A stretch of 53,974 nucleotides of DNA from Bradyrhizobium liaoningense (GCF_018130955.1 NZ_JAFCJM010000045.1:1-53974), one strand, 5' to 3'; shown: positions 29,749 to 39,752, counted from the first letter of the stretch. Made by a program: numbers and translations. Notes: generated by a model from the letters alone, not told the origin.

Positions 29749-30216
29749 ATGCCGCACGACGAGGTCAGCGAGATTCAGCGCCATCGCGCTAAACGATTGC
29801 GGCGCGAGATGACTCGCGCGGAGACGTTGCTGTGGCGCTACCTGAAGGCCGATCGACTCGCGGGCCTAGCCTTTCGCCGTCAGACCCCCATGGGCCACTA
29901 CATCGCCGATTTCGTCGCGCATTCCCGCAAGCTCATCGTTGAGCTCGATGGTGAGAGCCACGATTTCGAAGAGCGCATCCGCCATGATGAACGGCGCGAC
30001 CAATGGTTCGCATCCCGGGGATATCGCGTGCTGCGTTTCACCAACGACGACGTGATGAAAAATCTCGAGGGAGTTGTTCTTTCCATTCTCGAAGCAGCGG
30101 AGCAAGCGGCACCCCTTTCCCTAACCCTCCCCCGCAAGGGGGGAGGGAACCCTTCCAGCGATGCGTCCCTGACTGATGACGAGAGTGGCGCGTCTCACGG
30201 CGTCGAGGAGGCGTGA
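29749..30216 (+). CDS. DUF559 (Vsr-like PD-(D/E)XK) nuclease-fold protein
   Basis: 155 aa from ATG 29749. It matches the DUF559/MTES_1575 family, which shares the Vsr nuclease fold: RRHRA-type start, TRAETLLWRYLKADRLAGLAF, then MGHYIADF, LIVELDGESHDF and YRVLRFTNDDVMKNLEGV. Possible active-site residues are Asp in YIADF and Glu/Asp in VELDGE. The upstream ATG 29668 would translate through the left repeat, so 29749 is preferred. The C-terminal ~30 residues are translated from the right repeat and its flank and are probably not part of the fold. It interrupts the urease cluster and has no known link with urease. The cellular function of DUF559 is not established. Confidence 0.85.
   Translation: MPHDEVSEIQRHRAKRLRREMTRAETLLWRYLKADRLAGLAFRRQTPMGHYIADFVAHSRKLIVELDGESHDFEERIRHDERRDQWFASRGYRVLRFTNDDVMKNLEGVVLSILEAAEQAAPLSLTLPRKGGGNPSSDASLTDDESGASHGVEEA
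30111..30148 (-). repeat. REP-like repeat, right copy of an inverted pair
   Basis: Inverted partner of 29711-29748 (36/38 matches), lying inside the 3' end of the DUF559 frame. It carries a hairpin CCCTCCCCC-GCAAG-GGGGGAGGG. The two copies enclose the nuclease gene exactly. Confidence 0.85.
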
Positions 30217-30219
30217 GGC

Positions 30220-30759
30220 ATGCTGCCCGCCGTCCGTCTCATCTCCGAAGCCGCTGAGCTGGCCGCGCGTCGGCATAATGGCATGGCGCGCAAGGGGCGG
30301 GGGAACGAGCCTTACATCAATCATCTCGCGGAGGTCGCGAACCTGCTGGCGACAGCGACCGATGGCGCGGATGCCGAACTCGTTGCGGCGGGCTGGCTGC
30401 ACGATACGATCGAGGACACCGACACCACGCGCGAGGAGCTGGCGGAAAGATTCTCAGGCCGTGTCGCTTCGCTCGTCGTCGAATGCACCGACGACATGAG
30501 CCTGCCGAAGGCCGAGCGGCGCCGTCTGCAAGTGGTCGATGCACCCAAGAAATCCGCCGGCGCAAAGCTGATCAAGATCGCCGACAAGATCAGCAATATC
30601 GGCGCGCGCATTCATCCCGATCCGACCGCCGAAGAGCGCGGGGACCTCGTCGACTACACCGGCTGGGCCGAACAGGTGGTCGCAGGCTGCCGCGGCGGCA
30701 ATCCATGGCTCGATACGACATTCGACAACATGGTGCAACGAGCGAGGGCTTCGCTTTGA
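30220..30759 (+). CDS. HD-domain hydrolase of the RelA/SpoT (MESH1-like) type
   Basis: 179 aa. Motifs are ARRHNGMARKGRGNEPYINH, GWLHDTIEDT (the HD metal pair) and KLIKIADKISNI. This order matches MESH1/SpoT hydrolase domains that split (p)ppGpp or a related phosphorylated nucleotide. The synthetase domain is absent, so it is a stand-alone hydrolase. It lies between the DUF559 gene and ureC; its link with urease is unknown. The true substrate could be NADPH or another nucleotide, as reported for some family members. Confidence 0.82.
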   Translation: MLPAVRLISEAAELAARRHNGMARKGRGNEPYINHLAEVANLLATATDGADAELVAAGWLHDTIEDTDTTREELAERFSGRVASLVVECTDDMSLPKAERRRLQVVDAPKKSAGAKLIKIADKISNIGARIHPDPTAEERGDLVDYTGWAEQVVAGCRGGNPWLDTTFDNMVQRARASL

Positions 30760-30796
30760 GCGCCGACACAACATTCAAACGCAAGCGGGGCTAAAG

Positions 30797-32512
<1,716 letters not shown>

Positions 32513-32635
32513 AATAGCGCCTAAACGCATGTCCCCGGCGCGTGGCCGGGGGCGGATTTCCGGTTTTGCGTCCGTTCCCGCTTGGTCTAATGTCGCGCCC
32601 GGTATCCACCATAAGAAAAGCCGGGAGGATCTTTC

Positions 32636-32935
32636 GTGATCTACGTCGTTGCCACCCTGACCATCAAGCCCGAAACGCGCGCCGAATTCATTGCCGCCGC
32701 CACCGCCTGCATCAAGGAGACCCGGAAGGAGCCCGGCAACATCGCCTACGATCTGCACGAGAGCGTCACCGATCCGACCAAGATGGTGTTCGTCGAGCAG
32801 TGGGAAAACATGGAGGCGCTGGGCCCGCATCGCGCCACCGAGCACGTGAAGACCTTCGGCCGCGTCGCGGTAAAGTGCTTCACAGCGTCGCCGAAGATCG
32901 AATATATCACGCCCGAAAAGGTCGAAACCCGTTAA
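32636..32935 (+). CDS. ABM-domain (putative quinol) monooxygenase
   Basis: 99 aa dimeric alpha-beta barrel of the antibiotic biosynthesis monooxygenase family (YgiN-like). It begins MIYVVATLTIKPETRAEFI and contains EPGNIAYDLHESVTDPTKMV and FVEQWENMEALGPHRATEHV. The start is GTG 32636 with GGGAGG upstream. Members oxidise quinols or degrade small aromatic molecules. It stands between ureC and ureE, with no known urease role. Confidence 0.87.
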   Translation: MIYVVATLTIKPETRAEFIAAATACIKETRKEPGNIAYDLHESVTDPTKMVFVEQWENMEALGPHRATEHVKTFGRVAVKCFTASPKIEYITPEKVETR

Positions 32936-32951
32936 CAGGACTCAAAGCCAC

Positions 32952-33599
32952 ATGATCCGCGCAACGCAGGTCAAGGGACAGCATCGCTTCACGCAGGCGC
33001 CAGATGATACCGTCGTGCTCGATTTCGACGACCGGCATCGCCGGCGCATGGCGATGACCGGCACCCGCGGGCTCGAATTCCTGCTCGATCTGGAGAACGC
33101 CGTCGCGCTGCGCGGAGGCGATGCGCTGGTGCTGGAGGATGGAAGGCTGGTCGAGGTGGTCGCGGCGCCCGAGCCGCTCCTGGAAATCCGCGGGTCCGAT
33201 CCGCATCATCTGATCCGCGTCGCCTGGCATCTCGGCAACCGGCATCTGCCGACACAGATCATGGCCAAGGGCCTGCGCATCCGGCGTGACCACGTGATCG
33301 AGGCGATGGTCAAGGGATTGGGCGCACGGGTGATCGAGATCGAGGCGCCGTTCGATCCCGAAGGTGGCGCCTATGCCGATGCCGGTCATGCGCATGACGA
33401 TCATGCGCATCACGGTCACGCGCATCACGATCATGGCCACCATGACCACGATCACGGTCATCACCATGACCACGGTCATGATCACCACCATCACGATCAT
33501 TCCGCGCATGATCACCACGGCCACGATCATCACCATCACGACGAGCATTGCGATCACGACCACCATCACGGCCACTCCCATGCTCATGACCGCAAATGA
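32952..33599 (+). CDS. ureE: Urease nickel chaperone UreE with a very long His-rich tail
   Basis: 215 aa. Residues about 1-145 are the UreE core (TVVLDFDDRHRRRMAMTGTR, YHLGNRHLP-type segment here WHLGNRHLP, and the metal-binding loop). The last ~70 residues hold nearly 40 histidines mixed with Asp and Gly (HHDHGHHDHD type), far more than the ~10-15 in classical UreE. Such a tail can store many nickel ions. Its 3' end overlaps the ureF start by 14 bases. Confidence 0.95.
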   Translation: MIRATQVKGQHRFTQAPDDTVVLDFDDRHRRRMAMTGTRGLEFLLDLENAVALRGGDALVLEDGRLVEVVAAPEPLLEIRGSDPHHLIRVAWHLGNRHLPTQIMAKGLRIRRDHVIEAMVKGLGARVIEIEAPFDPEGGAYADAGHAHDDHAHHGHAHHDHGHHDHDHGHHHDHGHDHHHHDHSAHDHHGHDHHHHDEHCDHDHHHGHSHAHDRK

Positions 33600-34308
33600 G
33601 CCGCCGGCAGCGGGCGCGCTGGCGGACGGCGAGGCGGCTGCGCTGTATCGGCTGATGACCTGGCTGTCGCCGGCCTTTCCGGTCGGCGGCTTCTCCTACT
33701 CCAGCGGCCTCGAATGGGCGGTCGAGGCCGGCGACGTCACGGATACCGCGACGCTTGCCGACTGGCTCGATGCGATGCTGGGCGACGGCTCCGGCTTCTG
33801 CGACGCAACCTTCCTGGTTCACGCGTTTCGCGCCGCGGAGGCCAGCGATGAAGCGCGCCTGCGGGACGTCGTGGAGCTTGCCGCGGTCTTCGTGCCCTCG
33901 CGCGAGCGGCAACTCGAGACCACGACGCAGGGGCGCGCCTTCACCGACATCGCCCGCGCGGCGTGGGATGCGAGAGGTCTGGATGCGCTCGTTGCGGCAT
34001 GCGGCAGGCCACCAGTCTACCCCGTCGCGGTCGGCGTGGTCGCGGCCGCCCATGGCGTTCCGCTGCCCGCGACGCTGCATGCCTTCCTGCATGCACTGGT
34101 CTCGAACTGGATTTCGGCTGCGAGTCGCCTGATTCCGCTCGGACAGACCGACAGTCAGCGCGTGCTCGCCGCGCTCGAAGGAGCAGTCGTCGCGACCGCA
34201 AATCGTGCGCTGCATGCGACATTGGATGATCTCGGCAGCGCCACCTTCCGCGCCGACCTCGCCAGCCTCCGGCACGAGACGCAATATACCCGGCTGTTCC
34301 GGTCATGA
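33586..34308 (+). CDS. ureF: Urease accessory protein UreF
   Basis: 240 aa from ATG 33586 (ATG 33580 adds two residues). Family motifs are LMTWLSPAFPVGGFSYSSGLEW, ERQLETTTQGRAF and YPVAVGVVAAAHGVP. UreF joins UreD and UreG and controls GTP-dependent nickel delivery. The frame extends upstream to 33364 through the His-tail codons of ureE, but that part is a shadow. Its stop overlaps the upstream ATG of ureG. Confidence 0.95.
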   Translation: MTANEPPAAGALADGEAAALYRLMTWLSPAFPVGGFSYSSGLEWAVEAGDVTDTATLADWLDAMLGDGSGFCDATFLVHAFRAAEASDEARLRDVVELAAVFVPSRERQLETTTQGRAFTDIARAAWDARGLDALVAACGRPPVYPVAVGVVAAAHGVPLPATLHAFLHALVSNWISAASRLIPLGQTDSQRVLAALEGAVVATANRALHATLDDLGSATFRADLASLRHETQYTRLFRS

Positions 34309-34355
34309 ACGGTGCACGACGCTTCCCCGGGACGACGTTAGGAGAGAACGAGCTT

Positions 34356-34979
34356 ATGTCGAAATCTCACGGCCCCCTGCGTGTCGGCGTCGGCGGTCCG
34401 GTCGGATCGGGCAAGACCGCGCTGATGGACCTGCTCTGCAAGTCGATGCGCGAGCGTTACGATATCGCGGCAATCACCAACGACATCTACACCAAATGGG
34501 ACGCGGAATTCCTTGTGCGCTCCGGTTCGCTGACGCCGGACCGGATCGCCGGCGTCGAGACCGGCGGTTGTCCGCACACGGCAATCCGCGAGGACGCATC
34601 GATGAACCTCGCGGCGGTTGCGGACATGCGCGCAAAGTTTCCCGGTCTCGACCTGGTGCTGATTGAATCCGGCGGCGACAATCTGGCCGCGACCTTTTCG
34701 CCGGAGCTCGCCGACCTCACGATCTATGTCATCGACGTGGCTGCGGGCGACAAGATTCCGTCCAAGGGCGGGCCGGGGATCACCCGTTCCGACCTCCTGG
34801 TCATCAACAAGATCGACCTTGCGCCGCATGTCGGCGCATCCCTGGAGAAGATGAACACGGACGCCAAGCGGATGCGGGGTGAACGTCCGTTCGTCATGAC
34901 CAATCTGAAGAAGAGCGAAGGCCTCGACCGCATCATCGGCTTCATCGAAACCAAGGGCGGGCTGCGCGGGGCGACGTGA
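34356..34979 (+). CDS. ureG: Urease accessory GTPase UreG
   Basis: 207 aa. The P-loop is GVGGPVGSGKTALMDLLC, followed by AAITNDIYTKWDAEFLVR, the Cys-Pro-His metal site GGCPHTAIREDASMN and NKIDLAPHVG. TTAGGAGAG before ATG 34356 favours this start; the ATG at 34305, coupled to the ureF stop, would add 17 residues. It supplies GTP hydrolysis for nickel insertion into UreC. Confidence 0.96.
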   Translation: MSKSHGPLRVGVGGPVGSGKTALMDLLCKSMRERYDIAAITNDIYTKWDAEFLVRSGSLTPDRIAGVETGGCPHTAIREDASMNLAAVADMRAKFPGLDLVLIESGGDNLAATFSPELADLTIYVIDVAAGDKIPSKGGPGITRSDLLVINKIDLAPHVGASLEKMNTDAKRMRGERPFVMTNLKKSEGLDRIIGFIETKGGLRGAT

Positions 34980-35251
34980 GCGGGCTTCCCGCGCCTTGTT
35001 AACACCTGCGGCAAATGTGCAGCCGCGGAACCATAATCGGCGCCTGCGATTAACAAACTCCGGTGCCCGGAGCGCAAAAATGCCATGGCCAGGCGGATTA
35101 AGCTTCTTGGCCTATCCAAGTTGCGTCCCGATGCTGCCTCCTTCATTATATCCCTCGGTGGGGTCTTTCTCTCTTTCGGCGATGGCCGTTCGAGCGGCGT
35201 ACAAATGCTCCGTGTTCTTCGCCAGCCTCGCACCTGCTTCTGAGTAATCGA

Positions 35252-36907
35252 GTGGTCCGGCTGGGATTCATCATCGGCTTTATCGCGTTGCTCGGAGTGT
35301 TGTTGTCCGGGCTTGCGGCCTATCGTGTCCATGATCAGGAGCTGACCATCGACCGCATTGCGCTGGCGCGTGCGATCGACGTTCATGCGAGCCTGGTGCA
35401 GGACCGGCTGACGGAACGGGAGCTGCTCGCCCGTGTCGCCTCCGGTCTGTTCCGGGCGCCGTCGGTGATCAAGCCCAACATGCTGGAGCCGCTGCGCTCG
35501 GCAATCTACGCCTTCAAGACCGATTTCGTCGTGGCCGCCTGGATCGCCAGGCTCAAGCCCGACGAGCTGGATGCGGCGCGCGCGGTGCTTGCGGCCGCCG
35601 GCTTCCCCAATCCCACCATCCGCAATTTCGACGACAAGCCCCTTGACCCCGCCGCGCTCACGCAGCCGATCGACGTGCTGATGGATCTCGAGCCGCGCAG
35701 CGACGATACCAAGGCGCTGCCCGGGCGCTCCTACGATCAGGATCCGGTGCGCGGCGCGATGCTGGCGCGGGCCAAGGCGGAGAAGCGGTCGGTCGCATCC
35801 GACCCTCTTCCGCTGCTCCGCGACAACGGGGCGATCGGTGTCATCGTGGCCGCACCCGTCATCCCCGAGGGGGCGACGGAGCCTGCCGGCTTCGTCACCT
35901 TCTCCTACGAGCTCGCCTCGCTGATGCTGACCAATGACGACATGTCGTTATTCTCGGTTGCCTTGAAGGACCCGCGCAAGCCGTACGAAGAGCTGACCGC
36001 GAGCGATCAGGGGATCGTCAGCACGCGTGAAGTATCGGACAGCCGCGTGCCGTCGTCGAACCGCACCGTGAGCTTCGGCGGCCGTGACTGGCAGCTCAGC
36101 TATTATGCCAAGACCAATTCGGTGCGACGGGCCGAGCAGACCGCGATAATCGTGGCCGCGATCGGTTTCGCCATCACCGCGATGGTCTGTGGCCTGTTCG
36201 GCTATGTCGCCTACAACAATCTGCGGCTCAGCCGCGAAATCCAGGTGCGGATCGGCTTCGAACGGCGGTTGACGGCGGTCATCGACGAGCTCAACCATCG
36301 GGTCAAGAACATCCTGGCGGTGATCCAGTCCATCGTCACGCGTACGCTGCGCCACGGCTCCGACATCGACGTCGCGCGCGAGCTCTTGATCGGCCGCATC
36401 CATGCCATGTCCAACGTGGTTTCGCTGCTGAGCGAGAGCCAGTGGCAGGGCGTGAAGCTGAAGGGCCTGTTCGAGGCGCGCGCCATTCCGCATGCCGACC
36501 GTATCGCCGTCACCGGCCCCGATATCGCGGTGAGCGCGCGCGCCGCGCAGAGCCTGTCGCTCTTGTTCTTCGAGCTTGCCTCGCATTCCGACGAGGGATT
36601 GTCGCTGGTCGGCAAGCATCCGCATATCACTGCGAACTGGACCGTGACGGGCGAGGAGCCCGACGCGGTCTTCCATTTCCGCTGGGAGGAGTCCAACACC
36701 AGCGAGGCGACGCGCCGTGCCGATTCCGATTTCGGCCTGATCCTGCTCGATCGCGTCGCGCCCGAAGCGCTCGGCGGCACGGCCAAGCGCTATTTCACGG
36801 AAGCCAGCTACGTCTATGAGCTGACCGCTCCGATGGAGACCGTCATCGACATGACGGAGCGCGATCGCACGGAGAAGTTTTCGCAGCCGGTGCGGCCGGT
36901 GCGCTGA
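35252..36907 (+). CDS. CHASE-type sensor kinase of the HWE class, with a degenerate ATP site
   Basis: 551 aa membrane sensor. Two membrane segments (about 6-25 and 298-320) frame a periplasmic CHASE-like region. The HWE dimerisation helix follows: DELNHRVKNILAVIQS (phosphoacceptor His349). The catalytic part keeps the Trp-x-Glu mark (RWEE, 478-480) and a GG near 508. The N-box, normally HELATNA, reads FFELASHS (439-446), with His445 where the magnesium-binding Asn should be. Kinase activity is therefore doubtful. It adjoins ecfG-nepR-phyR and may set the PhyR phosphorylation state. A GGAAC at 35027 with CGAT fifteen bases on is a weak EcfG-type promoter. The start is GTG 35252. Confidence 0.85.
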   Translation: MVRLGFIIGFIALLGVLLSGLAAYRVHDQELTIDRIALARAIDVHASLVQDRLTERELLARVASGLFRAPSVIKPNMLEPLRSAIYAFKTDFVVAAWIARLKPDELDAARAVLAAAGFPNPTIRNFDDKPLDPAALTQPIDVLMDLEPRSDDTKALPGRSYDQDPVRGAMLARAKAEKRSVASDPLPLLRDNGAIGVIVAAPVIPEGATEPAGFVTFSYELASLMLTNDDMSLFSVALKDPRKPYEELTASDQGIVSTREVSDSRVPSSNRTVSFGGRDWQLSYYAKTNSVRRAEQTAIIVAAIGFAITAMVCGLFGYVAYNNLRLSREIQVRIGFERRLTAVIDELNHRVKNILAVIQSIVTRTLRHGSDIDVARELLIGRIHAMSNVVSLLSESQWQGVKLKGLFEARAIPHADRIAVTGPDIAVSARAAQSLSLLFFELASHSDEGLSLVGKHPHITANWTVTGEEPDAVFHFRWEESNTSEATRRADSDFGLILLDRVAPEALGGTAKRYFTEASYVYELTAPMETVIDMTERDRTEKFSQPVRPVR

Positions 36908-36940
36908 ACTCCTCTTCCTTCTCCCGCAAGGGGATTGAAC

Positions 36941-36964
36941 GGGCGGCCACCGGGGTGGCCGCCC
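36941..36964. terminator. Candidate bidirectional terminator
   Basis: 11-bp perfect stem (GGGCGGCCACC with GGTGGCCGCCC) between the kinase and the convergent ecfG. No good U-tract follows on either strand, so termination is probable but not sure. A REP-like half copy (CTCCCGCAAGGGG, 36921-36933) lies directly before it. Confidence 0.55.
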
Positions 36965-36988
36965 TTCACACTTCAGGGCCTTGGCTTG

Positions 36989-37537
36989 TCAGCCGCCGCT
37001 GCCGCCGATCACGGCGCGCACCGTCTCGTCGGGACCGAAATCTTCGGCACCGTCGACATAGAGCAGCGCTGCGAGCTTCGAGCGCGCGCGGTTGACGCGG
37101 CTCTTGATGGTGCCGACCGCGCAGCCGCAGATCGAGGCCGCATCCTCATAGGAGAAGCCCGAGGCTCCCACCAGGATCAGCGCTTCGCGCTGGTCTTGCG
37201 GCAGCTTGTCCAGCGCAGTGCGGAATTCCTCGAATTCGAGATGCGCATTCTGCGACGGCTGCGTCTTCAGCGTCTTGGCGTAGTTGCCTTCGGCATCCTC
37301 CACCTCCCGCCGCCGCTTGCGATAGTCGGAGCGGAACAGGTTGCGCAGGATCGTGAACAGCCACGCCGGCAGGTTCGAGCCGGGCTGGAACGAGTCGATG
37401 TTGGCGAGTGCGCGCAACAGCGTTTCCTGGACCAGGTCGTCGGCACGGTCGGCATTGCCGCTGAGTGAGATGGCGAACGCGCGCAGGCTTGGGACTGCGG
37501 CCAGGATGTCGTCGCGCAGGGAGTCCGTGAGAGGCAT
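36989..37537 (-). CDS. ecfG: General stress response sigma factor EcfG
   Basis: 182 aa ECF sigma factor of group ECF15. Region 2 is visible in DDLVQETLLRALANIDSF and LPAWLFTILRNLFRSDYRKR, region 4 in LDKLPQDQREALILVGASGF and SYEDAASICGCAVGTIKSR. It drives promoters with GGAAC and CGTT boxes. NepR holds it inactive until phosphorylated PhyR removes NepR. Start and nepR stop overlap (TAATG), so the two are translationally coupled. Confidence 0.95.
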   Translation of the reverse strand: MPLTDSLRDDILAAVPSLRAFAISLSGNADRADDLVQETLLRALANIDSFQPGSNLPAWLFTILRNLFRSDYRKRRREVEDAEGNYAKTLKTQPSQNAHLEFEEFRTALDKLPQDQREALILVGASGFSYEDAASICGCAVGTIKSRVNRARSKLAALLYVDGAEDFGPDETVRAVIGGSGG

Positions 37538-37767
37538 TAGTTCCTCCCGTTGTTGTCGTTGGATCCCCCGTCATTATCTACTTGGGGTGTGCCTCCGGGG
37601 GTATCAAGTTTCTTGATCAGTTCTGCGAACCGCTCCGGAACCCCCTGCCTGACGACGTCGTCATACATGGCGCGCAATTGGTGCCCAATCCGGGATTGGA
37701 TCTCCGGAGTGAGCCCTCCCTTGCCGGGGGTCGTGTTTCTGCTGGCTTGAGACTTGAGATCTTTCAT
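37537..37767 (-). CDS. nepR: Anti-sigma factor NepR
   Basis: 76 aa from ATG 37767. The two-helix NepR core reads LTPEIQSRIGHQLRAMYDDV and VPERFAELIKKLD, followed by an Asn/Asp/Gly-rich disordered tail. It binds EcfG in unstressed cells and switches to phospho-PhyR under stress. A GTG at 37779 with GGGGAAAC upstream is an alternative start, and the frame is open to 37851. The divergent phyR lies ~210 bases away. Confidence 0.92.
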   Translation of the reverse strand: MKDLKSQASRNTTPGKGGLTPEIQSRIGHQLRAMYDDVVRQGVPERFAELIKKLDTPGGTPQVDNDGGSNDNNGRN

Positions 37768-37849
37768 GACCTGTTCCACGTTTCCCCGAGTTAAGCCGCT
37801 GTAGAATCTAGAAATTCTCTCAACCGGGAGCCGTTCCCTAGAAAGACCC

Positions 37850-37874
37850 AATGCGATGTTCGACTAAAAGTTCC
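37850..37874 (-). promoter_or_regulatory. EcfG-type promoter toward nepR-ecfG
   Basis: On the minus strand, GGAAC (37874-37870) is followed after 16 bases by CATT (37853-37850), one mismatch from the CGTT box. It indicates autoregulation of the sigma factor operon. Confidence 0.6.
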
Positions 37875-37892
37875 GCGTTCAACGGAACTTTT
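37866..37892. promoter_or_regulatory. Palindrome joining two EcfG -35 boxes
   Basis: AAAAGTTCCG and CGGAACTTTT are exact inverted arms around a 7-base spacer. Each arm holds one GGAAC box, one per strand, so the two promoters start back to back. Confidence 0.75.
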
Positions 37893-37908
37893 CTTGGGTT
37901 GGGGCGTC
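37884..37908 (+). promoter_or_regulatory. EcfG-type promoter toward phyR
   Basis: GGAAC (37884-37888), a 16-base spacer and CGTC (37905-37908), one mismatch from CGTT. The phyR ATG lies ~68 bases beyond. Confidence 0.65.
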
Positions 37909-37975
37909 ATCTCGCCTACAGGGGAACCCGGGCCGCCCCTTAACGATGCCTGGCCCAAAGAAGGATGGAGTGGGG

Positions 37976-38782
37976 ATGACCCGTTCACAGCTTGTTGCTG
38001 AGCATTTGCCGCTGTTGCGCCGATACGCCCGTGCCCTGACGGGCACCCAGTCATCCGGCGACGCCTACGTTGCAGCTATGCTGGAAGCCATGCTGGGCGA
38101 TCCTGCGGTGCTTGACGAGAGCCATGGACCGCGCGCCGGCCTGTTCCGGCTGTTCACCCAGATCTGGAACTCGGTCTCGATCAACGACGATTCGGAAGTG
38201 ACGACGCTGCCGATGCCGCCGGAGCGGCGGCTGTCCAACATCACGCCGTTGCCGCGTCAGGCCTTCCTGCTGCTGTCGCTCGAGGGCTTTTCGGAGGAAG
38301 AGGTTGCCTTCATCCTCGGCTCCGACGTGGCCGAGACGCGGCGCCTCGCCGATGCGGCCGGCCGCGAGATGGCGGCGGAGATCGCCACCGATGTGCTGAT
38401 CATCGAGGACGAGACCTTCATCGCCATGGACCTCGAAAGCCTGGTGAAGAACCTCGGGCATAATGTGGTCGGCGTCGCGCGCACCCATTCGGATGCGGTG
38501 GCGCTCGCCAAGAACAAGCGCCCCGGCCTGATCCTCGCCGATATCCAGCTCGCCGACGGCTCGTCGGGGCTGGATGCCGTCAACGAGCTGCTCAGGACCT
38601 TCGAGGTGCCGGTGGTGTTCATCACGGCCTATCCGGAGCGCTTCCTCACCGGCGAACGTCCCGAGCCGGCCTTCCTGATCTCAAAACCGTTCCAGCCGGC
38701 CATGGTGTCGGCGGTGGCGAGCCAGGCACTGTTCTTCCAGCGCAACTCGCGCAACCGCGCGCCGAAAGCGCCCGCGGCGTAA
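37976..38782 (+). CDS. phyR: Stress response regulator PhyR (sigma-mimic plus receiver)
   Basis: 268 aa. Residues about 1-135 mimic an ECF sigma factor (LPLLRRYARALTG, LPRQAFLLLSLEGFSEEEVA). Residues about 140-260 are a receiver with acidic Glu144/Asp145, phospho-Asp189 (LILADIQLAD) and Lys237 (ISKPF). When phosphorylated it opens and sequesters NepR. GGAG lies before ATG 37976. It is divergent to nepR-ecfG, the classic arrangement. Confidence 0.96.
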   Translation: MTRSQLVAEHLPLLRRYARALTGTQSSGDAYVAAMLEAMLGDPAVLDESHGPRAGLFRLFTQIWNSVSINDDSEVTTLPMPPERRLSNITPLPRQAFLLLSLEGFSEEEVAFILGSDVAETRRLADAAGREMAAEIATDVLIIEDETFIAMDLESLVKNLGHNVVGVARTHSDAVALAKNKRPGLILADIQLADGSSGLDAVNELLRTFEVPVVFITAYPERFLTGERPEPAFLISKPFQPAMVSAVASQALFFQRNSRNRAPKAPAA

Positions 38783-38934
38783 GATCGCGGCGAAAACCTG
38801 CAGAACCGATCCGGCGTGTCGAAAGGCACGCCGGATTTTTGTTGGCACGTCGGCATGCTTGACGGCGACGGAATTCCTCCGTTGATACGGGTTGGCCGGC
38901 CGTGCTGCGGCCGTCACCTATCCGGAGATCCTTC

Positions 38935-39537
38935 ATGCCCGACCAGTCCCTCCTCGACCGCCTGGCCATCCGCGACCTCGTCGAAAACTGGGCGGTGTGG
39001 CGCGATGCCGGCGACTGGGAGCGCTTTGCGACCGTCTGGCATGAGGAAGGCTGGATGTCGGCCACCTGGTTTCAGGGGCCGGCCGCCGACTTCATCCGGG
39101 TCAGCCGGGAAGGCTTCGCCAAGGGTGTCCGCATCCTGCACTTCCTCGGCGGCACCAGCATCGACCTCGAAGGGGAGCGCGCCATCGCGCAGACCAAGAT
39201 GACCATCTCGCAGCGAGCGCTGGTCCACGATGTCCTCTGCGACGTCGTCTGTACCGGGCGCTTCTACGACTTCCTGGAAAAGCGCGGTGGCAAATGGGGC
39301 ATCGTCCGCCGCCAGCCGATCTATGAGAAGGACCGGATCGATCCGGTCGATCCGGCTGCGACGTTACGTCTCGACGCGGAAAAACTCGCCGCACTTCCGG
39401 AAGGCTATCGCCATCTCGCCTACATGCAGGAGCTGATCGGTTACAAGGTGAAGCGCGACATGCCCGGGCTGATCGGTGCCGAGGTCGAGAAGCTTTATGG
39501 CGAGGGAAGAGACTGGCTGGCGGGGAGAGCTGCCTAG
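38935..39537 (+). CDS. SnoaL/NTF2-like fold protein
   Basis: 200 aa. It begins MPDQSLLDRLAIRDLVENWA and contains VWRDAGDWERFATVWHEEGW, the typical opening of SnoaL-like (NTF2 superfamily) enzymes and binding proteins, and VCTGRFYDFLEKRGGKWGIV near residue 110. Members include dehydratases, isomerases and dioxygenase subunits; none can be chosen here. GGAG upstream supports ATG 38935. It stands alone. Confidence 0.78.
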   Translation: MPDQSLLDRLAIRDLVENWAVWRDAGDWERFATVWHEEGWMSATWFQGPAADFIRVSREGFAKGVRILHFLGGTSIDLEGERAIAQTKMTISQRALVHDVLCDVVCTGRFYDFLEKRGGKWGIVRRQPIYEKDRIDPVDPAATLRLDAEKLAALPEGYRHLAYMQELIGYKVKRDMPGLIGAEVEKLYGEGRDWLAGRAA

Positions 39538-39752
39538 ACAGCCGCGCGCTGCTTCGAGGAATCGACAAAGGGCGGACGGCTGAGCAGCCGGGTCAGTCGG
39601 CCCTCGCTTCCCAGCCCCGTTTCCTCGCGATGGGCTCGTAGAGGCGAGCCGCCACATTGAGCACAAGCAGCGCAAGCGCCTGAACGTTGACTTGGATCAA
39701 TACTGCCTTGGCTTGAGTGCACCGGTGTTGGGCCAGCTTGGAGGAAATTCCA

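Noticed and set aside
33364..33585. Upstream extension of the ureF frame (Met/Thr/Ile-rich)
   Set aside because: It is the second frame of the UreE His-tail codons; UreF similarity starts only after ATG 33586.
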